A stretch of DNA of 64,000 nucleotides, taken from NCBI GenBank assembly GCA_942492225.1, contig CALODS010000004.1, positions 1 to 64,000 on the forward strand, written 5' to 3'. Positions 8,082-17,422 of the stretch are shown here, piece after piece. The stretch comes from JAFGTX01 sp942492225. Lineage in GTDB: Bacteria; Bacillota; Clostridia; Peptostreptococcales; Acidaminobacteraceae. Position numbers and translations under genes: made by a program. The notes under the pieces were generated by a model that did no database searches, had not been told where the DNA came from, and saw nothing but the letters and a program-made list of their open reading frames with translations. The stretch's first letter is position 1. Every line of letters starts with the position of its first letter.

Positions 8082-9635
8082 TTATTCCAAGTGGTAGAGC
8101 TTAATTGTCCAAGGGTAGACATCAACATATTTAGAAATTCGCATTCCATAGGTTGGAGCATCAAAGGTGTCTATAAGTGTACCATGCAGTTTTATATATT
8201 GTTGTAGAGCATCATAGTAAGATAAATCACCATAGAGGATATTCCATTTATGATCGGCTTCATTAATATAATCCATTTCATCATAAAGGAGGATATAATT
8301 TATACCGTTACGTTGGATGTAAGACGAAATAGATAGATCGTATTTTTCAAGGTAGTCAAGATTTCTTATGTCATAAAGTTGATACAAAGGAAAATGATAA
8401 TCTAAGTTAAGATTACCGAGAAGAATCGAATCTTCGGGAATCTTTTCAGCAATGCTTTCACCAAGTTGATTATAATCTTGGTGATTAAGTGGTGAAATTG
8501 TTTGATAAAGGTGATACCCTTGAATGACAAGGAATACAGTTAATATGAAGTAGAAAAGTTGATTATTATTGAAAGTGCTACAATAAAATTTTAATAGCTC
8601 AATGAAAGTGATCCATCCCCAAAAGAGTGTAAAGATAACCGCCGTTTGGTTATATCGCCCAATTATCAAGAGTCCAATATTAACACCAATTAACATGAGC
8701 AAACTGCTTGTCAGTGGTGTCGTTGTTTTCTTTGTATGATATATAATAGAGGTGAGACTGCCGAATATAATTGCAATCGCAGTAATAATTAAATCCACTT
8801 TAATGTTCAGCAAGACATATGTACCACCAATCTGGTGGTATAACTTATAATAATAGTAATAAAAGCCCTCAAAACGGTTTAATGTGTGGTTCACTACACC
8901 TAGTTGGTTACCAAATGCCAAGTAATCAGCTACAAAATTTGGGTTAAGTAAATAGCTAATAGTGATGAAAATACCTGCAAAACCACTTAACAGAATAATA
9001 TATTTTAGGAGCACAGTTGGGTGAATTTTACTGTTGAATAAATGATACAGATAAATAATTCCTATGCAAATGCCTATGATAAAACTATTTGGATGAATAC
9101 CAATACAAAGTCCTATAACAAGTGTTGTCAGCAATAAATTTTTTTGGGAGTAATCTTTGATTGCGAGGCTATAAGTCAGTAACATTGCAAAGAGAATCAT
9201 GGGTTCTTGCCTTGCAACGTGACTTGCCATAATAAATTGGGGCATAATGGCTATAAGTCCAGTGCAAAGGAAACTAATAACATCATTGTGTCCTTGTTGC
9301 CTGAATATGATATAGACTACATAAAGACAGCCTAATGAGAAACAAAGTGACAGGGAGCGCATGGTCAAAATGCTATAACCAAAGGATTTGATGAAAAGTA
9401 TTTGTAAACCAACAAAAATAACTCTTAGTCCATGAATGGGTCTTGGATATAGATCAAAAAATGGTTCAGTAGTTTTAAAGGTCCCTTTATCAAGCACTGT
9501 TCTTGAAAAGCCACTTAGCCACGCTTCATCAGAATGGATATATGGAAAACTGATAAGAGTATTTAAGTGAATTATTAGATAAAAAAAGATGAAAAAGAGC
9601 ATCGTTAATAGGATGTGCTTTTTATTAAAAATCAT
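8082..9635 (-). CDS. GT39/ArnT-like multi-spanning membrane glycosyltransferase
   Basis: A roughly 517-residue membrane protein with at least ten hydrophobic segments. Near the N-terminus is YIHSDEAWLSGFS, the acidic first external loop expected in GT-C glycosyltransferases of the ArnT/PMT type, and later SHVARQEPMILFAM in the position of a second conserved loop. Such enzymes move a sugar from a polyprenyl-phosphate carrier to an acceptor outside the membrane. The start at 9635 is preferred because AAAGGCGG stands seven bases upstream; the longer frame beginning at 9656 has no ribosome site. It may be partnered with the GT2 enzyme at 3662. The acceptor is unknown. Confidence 0.78.
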   Translation of the reverse strand: MIFNKKHILLTMLFFIFFYLIIHLNTLISFPYIHSDEAWLSGFSRTVLDKGTFKTTEPFFDLYPRPIHGLRVIFVGLQILFIKSFGYSILTMRSLSLCFSLGCLYVVYIIFRQQGHNDVISFLCTGLIAIMPQFIMASHVARQEPMILFAMLLTYSLAIKDYSQKNLLLTTLVIGLCIGIHPNSFIIGICIGIIYLYHLFNSKIHPTVLLKYIILLSGFAGIFITISYLLNPNFVADYLAFGNQLGVVNHTLNRFEGFYYYYYKLYHQIGGTYVLLNIKVDLIITAIAIIFGSLTSIIYHTKKTTTPLTSSLLMLIGVNIGLLIIGRYNQTAVIFTLFWGWITFIELLKFYCSTFNNNQLFYFILTVFLVIQGYHLYQTISPLNHQDYNQLGESIAEKIPEDSILLGNLNLDYHFPLYQLYDIRNLDYLEKYDLSISSYIQRNGINYILLYDEMDYINEADHKWNILYGDLSYYDALQQYIKLHGTLIDTFDAPTYGMRISKYVDVYPWTIKLYHLE

Positions 9636-9871
9636 TGATAAAACCGCCTTTGCCATATTTCTATTGGTGATTCATTATTATTATAGTATATTTACGAGTA
9701 AATAAGATAATGAGATTGTTAATTGAATGACAAATGGTGTATAAGTAAAAGTGATAGCACCGGTCTATACGGGTACTATATAATAAATACAAAGGTTATG
9801 TTTAAAATTTAACAATACCTTAAGTGATAACCCAGTTAGCAATCTCACACATAAAGTTATGGAGGTTACTC

Positions 9872-10786
9872 ATGAAATTAAAATCAAAAAAGACTCTGTC
9901 CATAATAACTTTACTACTTTTAATCAGTTTAGTTTTTGTTGGTTGTGTTAATGATACGTCTTATAGTGGGACGCTTAATATCGTTGATGTGCCGAAAGTA
10001 GAAGAAGTATATCTTGGAGATGACGTTGTTATTATTGATGCTAGAGGACAAGAGGCCTATGACAAAGGGCATTTAACCAATGCGATTTGTTTGTCACCAA
10101 GTGATTTGGTTGTAGATAAACCAGTTCCGGCGACATTGGCACCCAAAGCAAAAGTTGAACGTGTATTAAGTGATCTTGGTATCTCTAATAACGATCTTCT
10201 CTATATCTATGACAACGATGGTGGCGTAAGTGCAGGTCGCGTATGGTGGACTTTAAAGGTTTATGGGCATCAAAATGTGATGATTATTAATGGTGGTCAA
10301 GACGCGATTCTAGCGGCCGGTTTAGAGCTTACAAAAAAAGTGCCAGAAATGACAAAATCAAGCTATGTTGCAATGGATGTTAATGCGGAGATGATTGCTG
10401 ATTATGATATGGTAAAGGCTGTATCGGAAGATGAGAACACTAAAGTGAAAATCATTGACGTACGATCAATTGCAGAATATGAAGCCGGTAATATTCCGGG
10501 ATCAATGTTTTATCCTCATACAAATAATTTGTATACTGATGGGACGTTTAAGTCGGCTAGAGATACGTATCTTTTCTATAGTGAGAAAGGTATCGAGCGT
10601 GATGATGAATTAATTCTATATTGTAAATCATCATTTAGAGCAACTCAAACAGCAGCACTTTTACAAGAAGCGGGTTATGAGAACGTGAAAATCTATGATG
10701 GTGCATGGCTTGAATGGTCATCCAAAGGTGGACCGACAGAATCACAAGTAGAAAAAGCACCGATTACAGTACAAGACGGATCTTAA
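9872..10786 (+). CDS. Two-domain rhodanese lipoprotein (thiosulfate/3-mercaptopyruvate sulfurtransferase type)
   Basis: A 304-residue exported sulfurtransferase. The signal peptide ends in the lipobox LVFVGC. Two rhodanese domains follow: the first has VVIIDARGQEAYDKGHL but an aspartate-rich loop (IYDNDGGVSAG) where a catalytic Cys would be, so it is structural. The second has KIIDVRSIAEYEAGNIPGS and the active loop YCKSSFRAT with Cys at about residue 251. This inactive-active tandem is typical of thiosulfate and mercaptopyruvate sulfurtransferases. The start at 9872 is set by GGAGG seven bases upstream, rather than the ATG at 9824. It stands 31 bases before a second rhodanese lipoprotein, so sulfur chemistry is being done on the outer face of the membrane. 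Confidence 0.9.
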   Translation: MKLKSKKTLSIITLLLLISLVFVGCVNDTSYSGTLNIVDVPKVEEVYLGDDVVIIDARGQEAYDKGHLTNAICLSPSDLVVDKPVPATLAPKAKVERVLSDLGISNNDLLYIYDNDGGVSAGRVWWTLKVYGHQNVMIINGGQDAILAAGLELTKKVPEMTKSSYVAMDVNAEMIADYDMVKAVSEDENTKVKIIDVRSIAEYEAGNIPGSMFYPHTNNLYTDGTFKSARDTYLFYSEKGIERDDELILYCKSSFRATQTAALLQEAGYENVKIYDGAWLEWSSKGGPTESQVEKAPITVQDGS

Positions 10787-10817
10787 AAAATTAAAGTATG
10801 TTTAGGAGGCTATTTAT

Positions 10818-12599
10818 ATGAAGTTTAACAAGAAATTGTTAAGTATGTTCCTTACGGTTATGATGTTAGTTGCATTTACAGCGTGTTCTGCACCAGCAGA
10901 GGAGCCAGTTGCAACTATGGAAGTAGCAGAAGAAGCACCTGTAGCGGATACAACAGAAGTATCAGTTGAAACTGGTGCACTCGAAACAGCAGTAGATGCA
11001 TATTTTGAAAATTTACCAGATCATATTTATAAGATAAACCAGAAAGACTTTGTTCAAATGGTTAAAGATGGTGAAGACATGTTCATCTTAGACATTAGAA
11101 CAGCAGAAGATTATGCAGCCGGTCATGTGGAAGGGGCTGTAAATGCACCTTGGGGAACAGCTATTAGTGAAAACCTAAAGAATATCCCGAATGATAAGCC
11201 TGTTTATGTTTACTGTTATTCAGGACAAACAGCGGGTCAGGCGGTACATACGTTAAACGTAGCTGGATTTAATGCAAGAAGTGTAAACTTGGGATGGAAC
11301 TTTGGTATTTCAAAAGTTGATGGCGTTGAGGATGTAACATCAATAGAAACGGTTGCTTTTGGTGATGCTGTAACTGAAATCAATGCAGACATTCAAGCTT
11401 CATTAGATGCTTACTATGCTGGATTAGCAGATGTAAAAGGAACAATTTACGCGAACTATAAAATTTCTGAAGATGGTTTAAAGCAATTGATTGATGAAAA
11501 GGATGACAGTATCTATATATTATCAATCAGAAGCCAAGAAGATTTCGATAAAGCACATATTGCGGGCGCTAATTTGCTGCCGTATGGTAAAGGAATGAAC
11601 GCTGGTTTTGATGCTTTACCAACAGATAAGACAATTGTTGTTTACTGTTATTCAGGTCAAACTGCAGGTCAAACAACGGCAGCTTTAAGATTATTAGGAT
11701 TTGATGCCGTATCTCTTAATGGTGGTATGGGTGTTGGATCAAATGCGCCACTTGGCTGGGTAAACAAAGGATTTATTGTTGAATCACCAGTAACGATAGC
11801 GGTCAATAAATATTTTGCTGAAATGCCAGAACATATCTACAAAATTAGCCAAAATGATTTTGTACAACTTGTAAAAGATGAAGAAGATATGTTTGTCATT
11901 GACATTCGTTCTACCGAAGATTATGAAAAAGGTCATATTTCAGGTGCTGTTAATATGCCTTGGGGAACGGCAATAAGTGATAACTTAATGAATATCCCAA
12001 CAGATAAAGCAGTTTATATTTATTGCTATTCAGGACAAACAGCTGGACAAGCAGTTCATACACTCAATATAGCAGGCATTCCAGCAAAAAGTGTTAACTT
12101 AGGATGGAACTTTGGTATCTCTAAAGTTGAAGGCGTTGCTGACGTAACAACAATGGAAATGACTGATATTGTTGCACTTGGCAATGATATCGAACCAACT
12201 ATTCAAGAGGCTTTAGATGTATATTATGCTGGTTTAGAAGATGTTAAGGGTACTCTATACGGTAACTATAAAATATCTGAAAAAAGTTTAAAAGAAATGA
12301 TTGATGCTGATGACGAAAGTATTTATATTCTTTCAACACGTCAAGAAAAAGACTATAAAGAAGGACACATTGAAAGTGCAGCACTTATTCCTTTCGGAAA
12401 AGGAATGGAACAAGAATTCACTTCACTTCCAATGGAGAAAACAATTGTAGTGTACTGTTACTCAGGTCAAACTGCTGGCCAAGTAACAGCGGGATTAAGA
12501 TTACTTGGATTTGATGCAGTATCGCTAAATGGTGGTATGGGCGTTGGTGCCAATGCGCCACTTGGTTGGTCAAATAATGATTTTCCAGTAGTGCAATAA
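10818..12599 (+). CDS. Four-domain rhodanese lipoprotein
   Basis: A 593-residue lipoprotein (lipobox LVAFTAC, then an Ala/Glu/Val-rich linker) carrying four rhodanese domains. Each has the same active loop YCYSGQTAGQ, with cysteines at about 133, 277, 403 and 547. Domains 1 and 3 share LNxAGxxAxSVNLGWNFGIS endings, and domains 2 and 4 share LRLLGFDAVSLNGGMGVG. Domains 1+2 were therefore duplicated as a block of exactly 270 residues (810 bases). All four cysteines are retained. The loop CYSGQTAG is that of single-domain rhodaneses, which move sulfane sulfur or sense redox change. It lies in one operon with the rhodanese upstream and ends at a hairpin terminator. The real substrate is unknown. 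Confidence 0.9.
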   Translation: MKFNKKLLSMFLTVMMLVAFTACSAPAEEPVATMEVAEEAPVADTTEVSVETGALETAVDAYFENLPDHIYKINQKDFVQMVKDGEDMFILDIRTAEDYAAGHVEGAVNAPWGTAISENLKNIPNDKPVYVYCYSGQTAGQAVHTLNVAGFNARSVNLGWNFGISKVDGVEDVTSIETVAFGDAVTEINADIQASLDAYYAGLADVKGTIYANYKISEDGLKQLIDEKDDSIYILSIRSQEDFDKAHIAGANLLPYGKGMNAGFDALPTDKTIVVYCYSGQTAGQTTAALRLLGFDAVSLNGGMGVGSNAPLGWVNKGFIVESPVTIAVNKYFAEMPEHIYKISQNDFVQLVKDEEDMFVIDIRSTEDYEKGHISGAVNMPWGTAISDNLMNIPTDKAVYIYCYSGQTAGQAVHTLNIAGIPAKSVNLGWNFGISKVEGVADVTTMEMTDIVALGNDIEPTIQEALDVYYAGLEDVKGTLYGNYKISEKSLKEMIDADDESIYILSTRQEKDYKEGHIESAALIPFGKGMEQEFTSLPMEKTIVVYCYSGQTAGQVTAGLRLLGFDAVSLNGGMGVGANAPLGWSNNDFPVVQ

Positions 12600-12615
12600 G
12601 AATGTGTATTTTATG

Positions 12616-12642
12616 AGACTCGCAGTGATGTGAGTCTTTTCT
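12616..12642 (+). terminator. Rho-independent terminator after the rhodanese operon
   Basis: An 8-bp stem (AGACTCGC with GTGAGTCT, one G-T pair) with loop AGTGAT is followed by TTTTCTTTT. Confidence 0.75.
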
Positions 12643-12680
12643 TTTGTTTAGGCGCAAGGTATGATATAAAGGGAGAACTT

Positions 12681-13823
12681 ATGATAAAATTTAACAAAGC
12701 ATTTTTAAGTGGAAATGAAGAAAAATACATAAAAGAAGCCATAATGAATGGTCCCTTACAAGGTAATGGTCCTTTTGATACGCGTGTTATTCAGCAGCTT
12801 CAAAAGACGTTGAATATAACAGATGCTTATCTTGTTCATTCTTGTACAGCCGCATTAGAAATTGCAGCATTGGCAATTGGTATATCTCCTGGTGATGAAG
12901 TTATCATGCCATCTTATACGTATGTGTCAACAGGCAATGCTTTTGCCCTAAGAGGTGCAAAATTAATATTTGTGGATGTAGATCCCAAAACGATGTGTAT
13001 GGATTTAAATAGGGTTGAACAGGCAATCACTTCTAAAACAAAAGTAATTGTACCTGTACATTATGCAGGATTTTCTTGCGATATGGATCGGTTGATGACC
13101 TTGGCAAACAGTCATAATATTATTGTTGTTGAAGATGCTGCACAATCACTTTTTGGTGCATATAAAGGGAAATCGTTAGGTACTATTGGTCACTTTGGTT
13201 GCGTCAGCTGCCATGAAAGCAAAAATATTCATGCTGGTGGTGAAGGTGGCATATTATTTGTGAATGATCATATATATAGTGAGATAGTTGAACAGATTAT
13301 AGAGAAGGGAACAAACAGAATAGAATTTTTGAATCACAAAGTGACGCATTATTCTTGGAAAACATTAGGTTCATCTTATGGTATGAGTCAACTGAATGCA
13401 GCATTCCTATTAGCCCAATTAGAATCAGCTAAAGAGGTGACCACCAAACGGATTAAACTATATGAGCTTTATTATAATAAACTTCAACCATTAGTTTTAG
13501 CAGGACATTTTGAAGTGTTGGAGAGCCCTTCTTATAATCAGGGAAATGGACATCTATTTTATATAAAGCTTAAATCACCTAGTATACGTTCGGAAATAAA
13601 ACAGTATTTGTTTAACAATGGAGTTGAAAGTGTCTCGCATTACGAACCGCTACATTTATCTGTTGTTGGACGAGAAAAAGGAACCTTTATAGGAAATGAT
13701 CATCATACAGTGCATGGTGCAGCTTGCTTATTACGTTTACCGCTTCACAATGAAGTGAGCGAAAAAAATATAAATGATATGACGATGCTCATTAAAACTT
13801 ACTTTGAAAGGATAATAGGATGA
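12681..13823 (+). CDS. DegT/DnrJ/EryC1/StrS sugar aminotransferase, WecE/RffA-like
   Basis: A 380-residue PLP-dependent sugar-nucleotide aminotransferase. The motif HESKNIHAGGEGG near residue 178 is that of WecE/RffA (HETKN...GEGG) and contains the PLP lysine at about 181. VVEDAAQSLFGAYKG is the cofactor-binding stretch. The N-terminus MIKFNKAFLSGNEEKYI also resembles WecE. Such enzymes aminate dTDP-4-keto-6-deoxyhexose. The start at 12681 follows AAGGGAGA; an upstream ATG at 12630 lies inside the terminator. The stop overlaps the start of the dTDP-glucose dehydratase gene by four bases, so the two steps are translated together and both concern dTDP-sugars. It probably supplies an amino sugar to the surface polymers of this region. 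Confidence 0.87.
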   Translation: MIKFNKAFLSGNEEKYIKEAIMNGPLQGNGPFDTRVIQQLQKTLNITDAYLVHSCTAALEIAALAIGISPGDEVIMPSYTYVSTGNAFALRGAKLIFVDVDPKTMCMDLNRVEQAITSKTKVIVPVHYAGFSCDMDRLMTLANSHNIIVVEDAAQSLFGAYKGKSLGTIGHFGCVSCHESKNIHAGGEGGILFVNDHIYSEIVEQIIEKGTNRIEFLNHKVTHYSWKTLGSSYGMSQLNAAFLLAQLESAKEVTTKRIKLYELYYNKLQPLVLAGHFEVLESPSYNQGNGHLFYIKLKSPSIRSEIKQYLFNNGVESVSHYEPLHLSVVGREKGTFIGNDHHTVHGAACLLRLPLHNEVSEKNINDMTMLIKTYFERIIG

Positions 13824-14830
13824 ACCCACACCAATTTTTAATAACAGGTGGTGCAGGATTTATTGGCAGTCATTTTGTAAAAGAATTGATAAGAAATAAA
13901 GTGTCTCCTCACCAGATTATAATTATAGATAAACTGACATATGCCAGTGATTTGAGTCGATTAGAAAGTTTAAATGTTCAACTGATAGAAGGTGATATTA
14001 CTGACAGTCATCAGATACAAAGATTACTCAAGAAATATGAAATATCATGTGTGGTTAATTTTGCAGCAGAAACGCATGTTGACAATAGTATAATCAGTCA
14101 AGAAGCTTTTGTTCAAACAAATATAATTGGTGTCCAAAAACTGCTGGAAGAGACTCAAAAATACTGGTCAAATAAAGGTGAAACTTTAAATCGATCCCCC
14201 TTATTTGTTCAAATATCCACTGATGAAGTTTATGGGAGTTCAAGTCTGATCACAGATGAAAAGTTTACTGAAACATCACCACTGAATCCTAAAAACCCAT
14301 ATGCAGCAACAAAAGCATCTGCAGATATGATGATTAGTGCTTTTATCAATACTTATAACTATCCAGCTATCATCATTAGAAGTACAAATAACTATGGGGT
14401 TGGACAGCACAAAGAAAAACTAATTCCAAAGGTTATGGAATCAATCATTAATAATGAAGATATCCCTCTATATGGTGATGGAATGCAAAGACGGACGTGG
14501 TTGAATGTGGAGGATAATTGCAGAGCAATTATGCAAATTGTTCAAAAGGGTATTGTAGGTGAGTGCTACAATGTTGTTGGTCCAGCCAGTATAATTAACA
14601 AAGAACTTGTTCAACGCATGATTTCATTATATGTTAAGATGGCTGATAAAAGGTATAAAGGAAGTATTATTTATGTTGATGACCGTCCTGGACACGACGT
14701 GTTTTATAGGGTCGACGATAATAAAATAAATCAAGAATTAAATTTTGTGCCTTTAGTGCAACTGGAAACAGGCTTAAAAAAAATAATAGAGGCATCACTT
14801 ATTGGAGAAAAACAGAATAAAGGGGTATAA
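13820..14830 (+). CDS. rfbB: dTDP-glucose 4,6-dehydratase
   Basis: A 336-residue short-chain dehydrogenase/reductase of the extended type. NAD-binding GGAGFIGSHF is at residues 10-19, the substrate/active loop is STDEVYGSS, and the catalytic pair is in YAATKAS (Tyr about 161, Lys about 165). The motif RPGHDVFYRVDDNKI near the C-terminus is characteristic of RfbB/RmlB. It converts dTDP-glucose to dTDP-4-keto-6-deoxyglucose, the substrate of the aminotransferase encoded just upstream (ATGA overlap). The glucose-1-phosphate thymidylyltransferase that must precede it is not in this window. Confidence 0.9.
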   Translation: MNPHQFLITGGAGFIGSHFVKELIRNKVSPHQIIIIDKLTYASDLSRLESLNVQLIEGDITDSHQIQRLLKKYEISCVVNFAAETHVDNSIISQEAFVQTNIIGVQKLLEETQKYWSNKGETLNRSPLFVQISTDEVYGSSSLITDEKFTETSPLNPKNPYAATKASADMMISAFINTYNYPAIIIRSTNNYGVGQHKEKLIPKVMESIINNEDIPLYGDGMQRRTWLNVEDNCRAIMQIVQKGIVGECYNVVGPASIINKELVQRMISLYVKMADKRYKGSIIYVDDRPGHDVFYRVDDNKINQELNFVPLVQLETGLKKIIEASLIGEKQNKGV

Positions 14831-14922
14831 GATAAAAGAGTTGACGAAACTTCAGAATCATCATAAAGTAGTAGTGTTATTTAAAACAAAATGCACAACT
14901 AAGTGTTGAATAGAGGGAAAAA

Positions 14923-16392
14923 ATGAAAAATCAAAAAGGTAACAATAAAAATCCAATGAATAAAAAACCAACCAACAAAAAACGTGATTTAAAGAAGCAA
15001 CATTTACGTTCGGAAGGTGGAAAAAAAGGCGTTAAGGAACAAGAAGAGCTCACTTGTGTTTATATGAACGAAGAAGGTAAAGGTGTTGCTAAGTATTGTG
15101 ATAGTGATGTTATTATTCCAGGATTATTAAAGGGAGAAAGAGCACTCGTTGAGTTGACGCGCCGTAGAGGGTTTTATACAGGCAAAGCACTTAAAATATA
15201 TGAAGCGTCAAATGAAAGAAGAAAAGCGCCTTGTGCGTATTATGAAAAATGTGGTGGATGTCAATTACAACATCTCTCATATGATGGTCAAGCAACTTAT
15301 AAACAGGAAACCGTTGAAGGATTAATGAAAAAATATGGGAAAGTCAATCCCATTATAAAAATGGATAATCCTTTTGAATACAGAAACAAGAGTCACGCAA
15401 CATTTGGCGAAGATAAAAATGGAAAGATTATTTCGGGAATCTATCAAGAATACACACATAAATTAATATTTGTTGATAAGTGTATGATTCAAGATCCTAT
15501 CGCCGATGCAATTGTAAATACGATTAGAGGCTTAATGCCATCATTCAAAATGCGTGCATTTAACGAAGAATTTGGAAAAGGGTTTCTTAGACACGTTCTT
15601 ATCAGGAAAGGTTTTTCATCTGGAGAGGTAATGGTCGTACTTGTTGTTACAGATCAAAAATTTCCAGGCAAAACGAATTTCGTAAAAGCTTTGTTAAAAG
15701 AGCATCCTGAAATATCAACAATTGTATTGAATATTAATGATAGAAATACAAGTTTAGTTTTAGGGAATATAGAAAAAGTAATCTATGGAAAAGGTAGAAT
15801 CGTCGATACACTTTGCGACACAACTTTTACATTATCACCTAAATCTTTCTACCAAATAAATCCACCACAAACAGAAAAACTTTATAATAAGAGTATTGAA
15901 ATGGCAAATTTATCGGGCAATGAAGTCATTGTAGATGCCTATTCTGGTATTGGGACAATATCACTTATATTAGCAAAAAAAGTAAAACAAGTGATTGGTG
16001 TAGAACTTAATAAAGATGCAGTTAAAGACGCAAATTATAATGCCAAGATGAATAATATTCACAATGTTAATTTCATACAAGAAGATGCAGGCGCTTTTAT
16101 GGTTAAATTAGCTGAAGAAAACCAAACGGTAGATGTTGTTTTTATGGATCCACCGCGAAGTGGAAGTGATGAGCGATTTTTAGCTTCTGTCGCAAAACTT
16201 AATCCTAAAAAAATCGTGTATATTTCATGTAATCCATTTACACAAAAAACGGATTTAGAATATCTGGATGGTCGTGGATACAAAGTTAAGGAAATACAGC
16301 CAGTAGATTTATTTCCTCAAACCTTCCACGTAGAAAATATTGTGCTATTAGAAAAACAACCGTTTATAAAAAAGAACAAAAATAGAAAGTAA
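14923..16392 (+). CDS. rlmD: 23S rRNA (uracil-5-)-methyltransferase, RlmD/RlmCD family
   Basis: A 489-residue SAM-dependent RNA methyltransferase. A very basic, Lys/Asn-rich N-terminal tail of about 40 residues precedes a TRAM domain (EELTCVYMNEEGKGVAKY). The 4Fe-4S cysteines are in CAYYEKCGGCQLQ (about 104, 110, 113), with a further one at about 187. The methylase part shows VVDAYSGIGTISL-like SAM binding (IVDAYSGIGTISLILA), VVFMDPPRSG and the catalytic ISCNPFT near 436. It forms 5-methyluridine in 23S rRNA. Firmicutes often have several paralogues, so the exact target (U747 or U1939) is not certain. GAGGG precedes the ATG, and a strong terminator follows. Confidence 0.9.
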   Translation: MKNQKGNNKNPMNKKPTNKKRDLKKQHLRSEGGKKGVKEQEELTCVYMNEEGKGVAKYCDSDVIIPGLLKGERALVELTRRRGFYTGKALKIYEASNERRKAPCAYYEKCGGCQLQHLSYDGQATYKQETVEGLMKKYGKVNPIIKMDNPFEYRNKSHATFGEDKNGKIISGIYQEYTHKLIFVDKCMIQDPIADAIVNTIRGLMPSFKMRAFNEEFGKGFLRHVLIRKGFSSGEVMVVLVVTDQKFPGKTNFVKALLKEHPEISTIVLNINDRNTSLVLGNIEKVIYGKGRIVDTLCDTTFTLSPKSFYQINPPQTEKLYNKSIEMANLSGNEVIVDAYSGIGTISLILAKKVKQVIGVELNKDAVKDANYNAKMNNIHNVNFIQEDAGAFMVKLAEENQTVDVVFMDPPRSGSDERFLASVAKLNPKKIVYISCNPFTQKTDLEYLDGRGYKVKEIQPVDLFPQTFHVENIVLLEKQPFIKKNKNRK

Positions 16393-16448
16393 CGCAGAGA
16401 AATAAAGAAGCATAGTTATTTTAAATAGAATACAATTTGTCGTTCCTC

Positions 16449-16488
16449 AAAAACTCTAACCTCATCATAATTAGGTTAGAGTTTTTTT
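16449..16488 (+). terminator. Rho-independent terminator after rlmD
   Basis: A stem of about 13 bp (CTCTAACCT paired with AGGTTAGAG, extended by A-T pairs) and a 10-base loop lead into a run of seven T. Confidence 0.9.
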
Positions 16489-16560
16489 GCGAGCAAATAA
16501 CGGCTTGCTTTATTGATTTATAATAGATAAATCGCTACACTTGTATAGAGGTGACATAAA

Positions 16561-17247
16561 ATGAAAGAAACTGATTTATATCCACCAATAAAATTGCTAT
16601 TTGAATCTCTTGGCTATGACGTTCAAGCAGAAGTTCAAGAAATAGATGTTCTGGCAACCAAAGATAACATATTTGTTGTAATTGAGTTAAAAAAAGAGTT
16701 GAATCTAAAGTTAATTGTTCAAGGTGCTCAGCGACAAAAAATGAGTGAAATTGTTTATGTCGCTATACCTAAGCCGAGCTATAAAATTCGTTTGTCCAAT
16801 GTTTTTCAAGAAAAGGTTTATCTTCTTAAACGATTGGGTATTGGGTTAATTTTTGTGAATTTTAAAGAGAGTGGCTCGATAGCAACCATAGAAGAAGAAC
16901 CACTCATTTTTGATTTGAAGCAGTCTCAACGTTTGAATAAAAAAACAAGGGAACGTGCTTTAAAAGAGAAGTCATTACGTAGTGGTGATTATATCCAAGG
17001 TGGACAAAAAGGAACAAAAATTACAGCCTATAAAGAAAACGCACTTTTAGTAGCTGGAATATTACAGCAAAATGGTGTGATGAAAGTTTCAGAAATCAAA
17101 AAAATTGCAGGAGAAAAGACAGGGACCATTCTTCAAAAGGATTATTTTGGTTGGTTTGAACGGGTGAAAGTAGGACATTATCAATTAAGTCATAAGGGTC
17201 ATCAAGCAGTTTCAACCTATGACTACATAATAGAAAAATTGCTATAA
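16561..17247 (+). CDS. DUF2161-like PD-(D/E)XK nuclease-fold protein with winged helix
   Basis: A 228-residue protein that I match to the DUF2161 (COG5482) family. The N-terminal half has the restriction-endonuclease-like core: EIDVLATKDNIFVVIELKKE supplies the Asp and the E-x-K of a PD-(D/E)XK site, and the following VQGAQRQKMSE is a conserved helix. The C-terminal half (about 150-228), with GILQQNGVMKVSEIKKIAG and YFGWFERVKVGHYQLS, looks like a winged helix. GAGGTG precedes the ATG. It stands alone between two terminators. Its cellular role is not established; possible roles are DNA processing or nuclease-type defence. I see no modification-enzyme partner. Confidence 0.75.
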   Translation: MKETDLYPPIKLLFESLGYDVQAEVQEIDVLATKDNIFVVIELKKELNLKLIVQGAQRQKMSEIVYVAIPKPSYKIRLSNVFQEKVYLLKRLGIGLIFVNFKESGSIATIEEEPLIFDLKQSQRLNKKTRERALKEKSLRSGDYIQGGQKGTKITAYKENALLVAGILQQNGVMKVSEIKKIAGEKTGTILQKDYFGWFERVKVGHYQLSHKGHQAVSTYDYIIEKLL

Positions 17248-17261
17248 TTAACTAGATGTAG

Positions 17262-17310
17262 AAAGGGTTATATATCTCGATCGATGGGATATGTAACCCT
17301 TTTTTTTTTA
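17262..17310 (+). terminator. Rho-independent terminator
   Basis: The stem AAAGGGTTATATATC pairs with GATATGTAACCCTTT (one G-T pair), with a short GATCGATG-containing loop and a run of ten T. It follows the DUF2161-like gene and lies just ahead of the copper-operon promoter. Confidence 0.88.
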
Positions 17311-17339
17311 AAAATGGACAAGATGCAAGCATAAAGGAC

Positions 17340-17377
17340 AAAAATGGACATTGACACAGTCCGTTTTTGGGTATAAT
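17340..17377 (+). promoter_or_regulatory. Promoter and candidate operator of the copper operon
   Basis: TTGACA (17351-17356) and TATAAT (17372-17377) are consensus hexamers, but the spacer is only 15 bases. The -35 box sits at the centre of an inverted repeat, AAAAATGGACA (17340-17350) and AGTCCGTTTTT (17358-17368). The left arm is repeated as a direct copy exactly 30 bases upstream (17310-17320). This is a good candidate binding site for the HTH regulator encoded just downstream. Confidence 0.65.
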
Positions 17378-17422
17378 ATAAATATATAGAATGATAATAA
17401 TTTTCACTGAAGGAGTGATTTG

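Noticed and set aside
9740..9870. S-box or other sulfur-related riboswitch upstream of the rhodanese genes
   Set aside because: None of the conserved S-box motifs is present; only unstructured AT-rich sequence and a ribosome site were seen.
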